Below, piece by piece: positions 61,252 through 64,000 of a stretch of 64,000 nucleotides of DNA. The stretch is from positions 37,866-101,865 of the forward strand of contig NZ_RHQM01000020.1 in the NCBI RefSeq assembly GCF_003935375.1, read 5' to 3'. The stretch is from Stutzerimonas xanthomarina. Lineage in GTDB: Bacteria > Pseudomonadota > Gammaproteobacteria > Pseudomonadales > Pseudomonadaceae. The position numbers were made by a program, and so were the translations under genes. The notes beneath the pieces were generated by a model, which saw only the letters and a list, made by a program, of their open reading frames with translations, did not search any database and had not been told where the DNA came from. Within the stretch, counting starts at the first letter, position 1. Each line of letters opens with the position of its first letter.

Positions 61252-64000
61252 TTAATCGGGCGCGATCAGACGCTTTTTTCTAGAAAATTTCAAGAGTGAG
61301 ATATGTATCTCGTAGCACTTCGTGCGACCGTTCTCTGTGTGCCCGCAGCGGGGGTAATTAGTACACCCCATGAATACTCTGCCTGTTTTTCCGTTGGTGC
61401 GAGCTGTCAGGTGACCTTGCTTGCAGACAGGGCAATGTGCTTCTAGAGCGTGTAGCTGTTCGCTAGTTGCAGCGAATTCATCCAGATCCAGCGGATACTC
61501 GTTTTTGACCAGCTCCTGTACGAAGGGCGAGCACTTGCGCATGTCACAGGGCAAGTAAACTCTGTGTTTGGCGCGCGTCAGCGCTACGTAGAACAGGCGG
61601 CGTTCCTCTGCATGAGGAAAGGCCTCTTGCTCAGGTAGCAGTGCCTCGATGAGAGGATGGGTAACGATCTCAGAGGGTAGTCCGTACTTGCCCTTCGTTA
61701 GGCCAAGCACAATCACGTAATCAGCCTCTTTGCCTTTCGAACGATGAATCGTGTCGGTCAGAAAGCGCAGGGTAGGGAACCGTCGCTTGAGCCTGTAAAG
61801 CTCATCTTTATCCGGAAGGTCATGGGTAAAGCGGGCTAGCAAATAGACCGATGAGTTGGCCGATGCAATCTGGGCAATTCGCTCTGCGATCAGCAGCCGA
61901 GCGTCAGCAGCGTCAATGCTGGTTCTAATCAAGGATACTGTCGGCGCCGGCGCAGATTCATGAGAGATAACCGTTTTCACCAACTGCTTCGGATTCTGCG
62001 TGACGAAGCGGCTAGCTACCTCACCGATCTTGCTGTTGAAGCGAAATGTCTTGTCGAGTTCGCAGGTGAAAGTAGGGCCAAAGCGCTGCGAGAAGCAGGA
62101 CGTATAACCGATGTCACTACCTGTGAAGCGATAGATGGATTGCCAATCGTCACCCACACAGAAAAGTGACACGCCGCCTTTCTTTTCCCTAAGCTTTTGG
62201 ACGAGCTGAGCTCGCGATTTAGCAATGTCCTGGAACTCGTCAACGATGATGAATTTCCAAGGGATCTCAAATTTTCCTTCTTCCACATAGGTTGTCGCGA
62301 TGTTGACCATGTCGTCGAAATCGACTTGGGTGTCCCTCTTAAGCTGTTGCTGGTAGGCCTCGAATAGCGGTGTCAGTAGCTTCAAGGCGGCGCCTACCTG
62401 AGCCGATCTATTAGCTACGCTTGCCTGCTCCTCACTGTTGAGATTGGCCGCCTTTAGCAGGCCAATCATCTGCGTCAAAATCTTCGAGAATGCAGAAATT
62501 GCGCCGACCTCTCGAAGAGTTTCGAGAACGGCTTCGGGAGGCAAGGGGTTTAGCTCCACACCGGCCTTGCGCAGTTCATTTTCTAACCCAGCCAGCAACG
62601 TTCCTTTCTGTTTCTGGTGGTGAAACGTCTCAACCAGAGTTGTGCCCGCGAGCTTGTGAGCGCTGCGCTTCCACGCCATATCGTCATGGTATTTTTTGCG
62701 GTCAATGTAGGGCGCGGTATTGCCTTGTTCGTCGATCCCAAAATGCTCGATGTAGACGCCGTAGTCTGGCAAGAAGAAGTCAGGGTGATAGGCCCCACGC
62801 GATTTAGCTTGCTCCGGGGTATCAAACCGATATTCATAGCGGTACTCAATACCATTCTTGAACAGGAAGTTGGCGATATCGCATTCGCCAAATCCTTTGA
62901 CTTTCTCACCTTTCAGAGTCCGGACATCGTTATCGTTGAGGAATTGGTAGTAATCGCCGAGTGACTTGAAGTCGAAGGGGTTGCGAGCGGGGTACAGCCA
63001 CTGTTCGAAGTACGTGAGTAGCAGCTGACGGTAATCCGAATCCTCTCGCTGAAGGCGCTGAAATTCCTGGTCGACGAGTTTCGCTTTGAGGTTCTCATCG
63101 GAAGCCAAAGGGCTCACCGATGCTTTGCTGTTCTCTACCTTCTCAACGATATAGCGACCCAGCGCATGGAACGTTTCTGCGGTTACGCCTTTGATCCCGA
63201 GACGCTTTTCAAGCCGTTCCCGCATCTCGACGGCAGCTGCATTTCCATACGCAAGCAAGAGGATTTCGTCAGGCCTAGCCTGGCCACTTTGAACCAGGAA
63301 AGCGACCCGGCCGATCACCGTACTGGTTTTGCCGCTTCCGGCCCCGGCGAGAATTAGGTTGTTGTCCTCATCAACAACACAGGCCTCGCGCTGCTTAGGC
63401 GAGAGCGGTTTGCTTTCGACGGTATCGAAAAGATGTTCATGTTGAAGTAGGGCATTCTGGACATAACGGTCGCGCGATGCTTTGAGCCATGTGGTTGGGC
63501 TCCGAACAAACTCGATGGTCGCATGCAAGAAGCTGTATTGATCATCCTCAAGCACATGCTTAGGTGGGATTGGCGGCATCGTTGCCTGAAGCGCTGCGAA
63601 CTCTTGGGCGATTGGTGTCCATTGGGAGGTACGGACATAGCCATGCCTTGGAAGGCTTCCGGTAAAGGCCGACATTCGCGACTTGATGGCGGCCAAGCGT
63701 GGGCTGTACCAGCCCCGCACGATCTGTGTCCAAGCCTCATCTCGCTGCTTAGCATTGGCGAAGTAAAGACGCACGTCACCGCCAGGGGCGCGCAAGGTTA
63801 CCGACTGAATAAAAAGGTGACGGGCTTTGGCTGGCATCGGTTCCACCGATGACCAATCGATGGAGCGGAGCTCATTGCGTAAGCCAGCATCGATGCCTTC
63901 GCTAGTGACGCTTGCTGACCTAAGGAGACACTGCATAAATAGCCAGCCGCCCCCACCCTTGGCACACTGAGCCCCCTCAACCAGCCCCCTCCATGAGCTT
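61252..64000 (-). CDS. UvrD/HelD-type superfamily 1 helicase with nuclease-like insert and zinc ribbon (5' end outside the window)
   Basis: At least 894 residues counted from the first ATG (63936). The frame stays open to the edge and encodes a plausible HelD-like N-terminus (SSWRGLVEGAQ), so the gene probably starts outside. Numbering from ATG 63936: Q-motif LSPKQREA (178-185), Walker A AGAGSGKT (197-204), then an insert of about 350-400 with GECDIANFLFKNGIEYRYEY and YHPDFFLPDYGVYIEHFG (D386, E397), a PD-(D/E)XK-like pattern. Walker B is IIVDEFQDIA; VGDDWQSIYRFTGSD and YVALTRAKHRVY follow. Four Cys (CPVC at 835-838, C858, C864) form a topoisomerase-type zinc ribbon. It is the first gene of the five-gene operon. 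Confidence 0.85.
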   Translation of the reverse strand, partial: SSWRGLVEGAQCAKGGGGWLFMQCLLRSASVTSEGIDAGLRNELRSIDWSSVEPMPAKARHLFIQSVTLRAPGGDVRLYFANAKQRDEAWTQIVRGWYSPRLAAIKSRMSAFTGSLPRHGYVRTSQWTPIAQEFAALQATMPPIPPKHVLEDDQYSFLHATIEFVRSPTTWLKASRDRYVQNALLQHEHLFDTVESKPLSPKQREACVVDEDNNLILAGAGSGKTSTVIGRVAFLVQSGQARPDEILLLAYGNAAAVEMRERLEKRLGIKGVTAETFHALGRYIVEKVENSKASVSPLASDENLKAKLVDQEFQRLQREDSDYRQLLLTYFEQWLYPARNPFDFKSLGDYYQFLNDNDVRTLKGEKVKGFGECDIANFLFKNGIEYRYEYRFDTPEQAKSRGAYHPDFFLPDYGVYIEHFGIDEQGNTAPYIDRKKYHDDMAWKRSAHKLAGTTLVETFHHQKQKGTLLAGLENELRKAGVELNPLPPEAVLETLREVGAISAFSKILTQMIGLLKAANLNSEEQASVANRSAQVGAALKLLTPLFEAYQQQLKRDTQVDFDDMVNIATTYVEEGKFEIPWKFIIVDEFQDIAKSRAQLVQKLREKKGGVSLFCVGDDWQSIYRFTGSDIGYTSCFSQRFGPTFTCELDKTFRFNSKIGEVASRFVTQNPKQLVKTVISHESAPAPTVSLIRTSIDAADARLLIAERIAQIASANSSVYLLARFTHDLPDKDELYRLKRRFPTLRFLTDTIHRSKGKEADYVIVLGLTKGKYGLPSEIVTHPLIEALLPEQEAFPHAEERRLFYVALTRAKHRVYLPCDMRKCSPFVQELVKNEYPLDLDEFAATSEQLHALEAHCPVCKQGHLTARTNGKTGRVFMGCTNYPRCGHTENGRTKCYEIHISLLKFSRKKRLIAPD

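Larger units (their letters stand above)
47995..64000. mobile_element. Tn7/Tn5053-superfamily transposon with cargo, extending beyond the window
   Basis: It starts at a Tn7-like terminus, carries tniA-tniB-tniQ at 48.2-52.0 kb and then at least 12 kb of cargo. The transposition genes are near 40-45% GC against about 64% in the flank. I found no reverse complement of the outer end in the window, so the far end and any target duplication are not seen. No tnsA, resolvase or CRISPR effector gene is present in the visible part. Whether all cargo belongs to the same element is inferred from continuity. Confidence 0.7.

Noticed and set aside
56310..64000. Direct assignment of the operon as Zorya
   Set aside because: The channel pair resembles ZorA/ZorB, but the helicase is UvrD/HelD-type rather than the Zorya effector, no ZorC or ZorE is visible, and two extra membrane proteins are present.
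52035..64000. Far end of the transposon within the window
   Set aside because: I looked for CTTTATTGGACACTCACA and close variants on the plus strand and found none. The TATAGGTT-type and CTCACA fragments near 54340 are part of a different inverted repeat.
47995..64000. CRISPR array or CRISPR-associated transposon
   Set aside because: No regularly spaced direct repeats and no Cas-type gene were seen beside tniQ.

Overview
The window is a high-GC Pseudomonas-type chromosome segment, most likely Pseudomonas stutzeri/Stutzerimonas or a close relative. It is interrupted near 48 kb by a foreign element of clearly lower GC. Gene content at 1-38 kb (Ku, LigD, GlgE, TreS-maltokinase, GlgB, GlgX, TreY, MalQ, TreZ, GlgA, cardiolipin synthase and small DUF stress proteins) resembles the stationary-phase/osmotic-stress region of P. 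aeruginosa around PA2138-PA2165. That comparison rests on remembered gene order, not on a search.

Layout. 1-4.1 kb: a 5'-truncated MDR dehydrogenase, an SDR dehydrogenase, Ku, a stand-alone LigD-type polymerase domain and a 54-residue protein on the opposite strand. 4.4-12.1 kb: a plus-strand glgE-treS/maltokinase-glgB operon ending in a strong terminator. 12.5-16.5 kb: a minus-strand four-gene unit with stop/start overlaps (DUF72, YbhP-like phosphatase, ClsB-like cardiolipin synthase, YbhN-like membrane protein). 16.7-20.3 kb: a LysR regulator divergent from an extradiol dioxygenase and a DUF2218-cytochrome b561 fusion, then an M23 peptidase. 20.7-31.6 kb: the minus-strand glgA-treZ-malQ-treY-DUF2934-glgX cluster. 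Together the two glycan clusters encode interconversion of trehalose, maltose-1-phosphate and alpha-glucan, including both the GlgE and the TreY/TreZ routes and a debranching enzyme. 31.8-41 kb: a CinA-like amidohydrolase, an MscS channel, small stress-type proteins, full-length LigD, an orphan curlin-repeat protein, a DUF1615 lipoprotein and a DUF2790 protein. 41.2-48 kb: a five-gene minus-strand efflux operon (FUSC/AaeB, DUF1656/AaeX, HlyD/AaeA, NodT-type outer membrane factor, LysR) divergent from a PobR-like AraC regulator.

From 47,995 to the window edge there is a transposon of the Tn7/Tn5053 superfamily. Its outer end begins TGTGAGTGTCCAATAAAG, close to the Tn7 terminus, and is followed by tniA, tniB and tniQ at about 40-45% GC. 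Beyond them is cargo of intermediate GC: a 47-residue Pseudomonas-type protein, an unknown 529-residue protein, a secreted endonuclease I with an extra C-terminal domain and a uracil-DNA-glycosylase-like protein. Last comes a tight five-gene minus-strand operon. It encodes a HelD/UvrD-type helicase with an embedded PD-(D/E)XK-like segment and a C-terminal zinc ribbon, a multi-TM coiled-coil protein, a membrane-anchored VWA-like protein, a MotA/TolQ/ExbB-like channel protein with a long coiled-coil tail, and a MotB/ExbD-like single-TM partner.

That last operon is the strongest candidate for an undescribed system. It has the logic of Zorya (an ion-driven membrane motor coupled to a DNA helicase/nuclease) but different components, and it sits in a transposon cargo position. 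The far end of the element and the true 5' end of the helicase gene lie outside the window.
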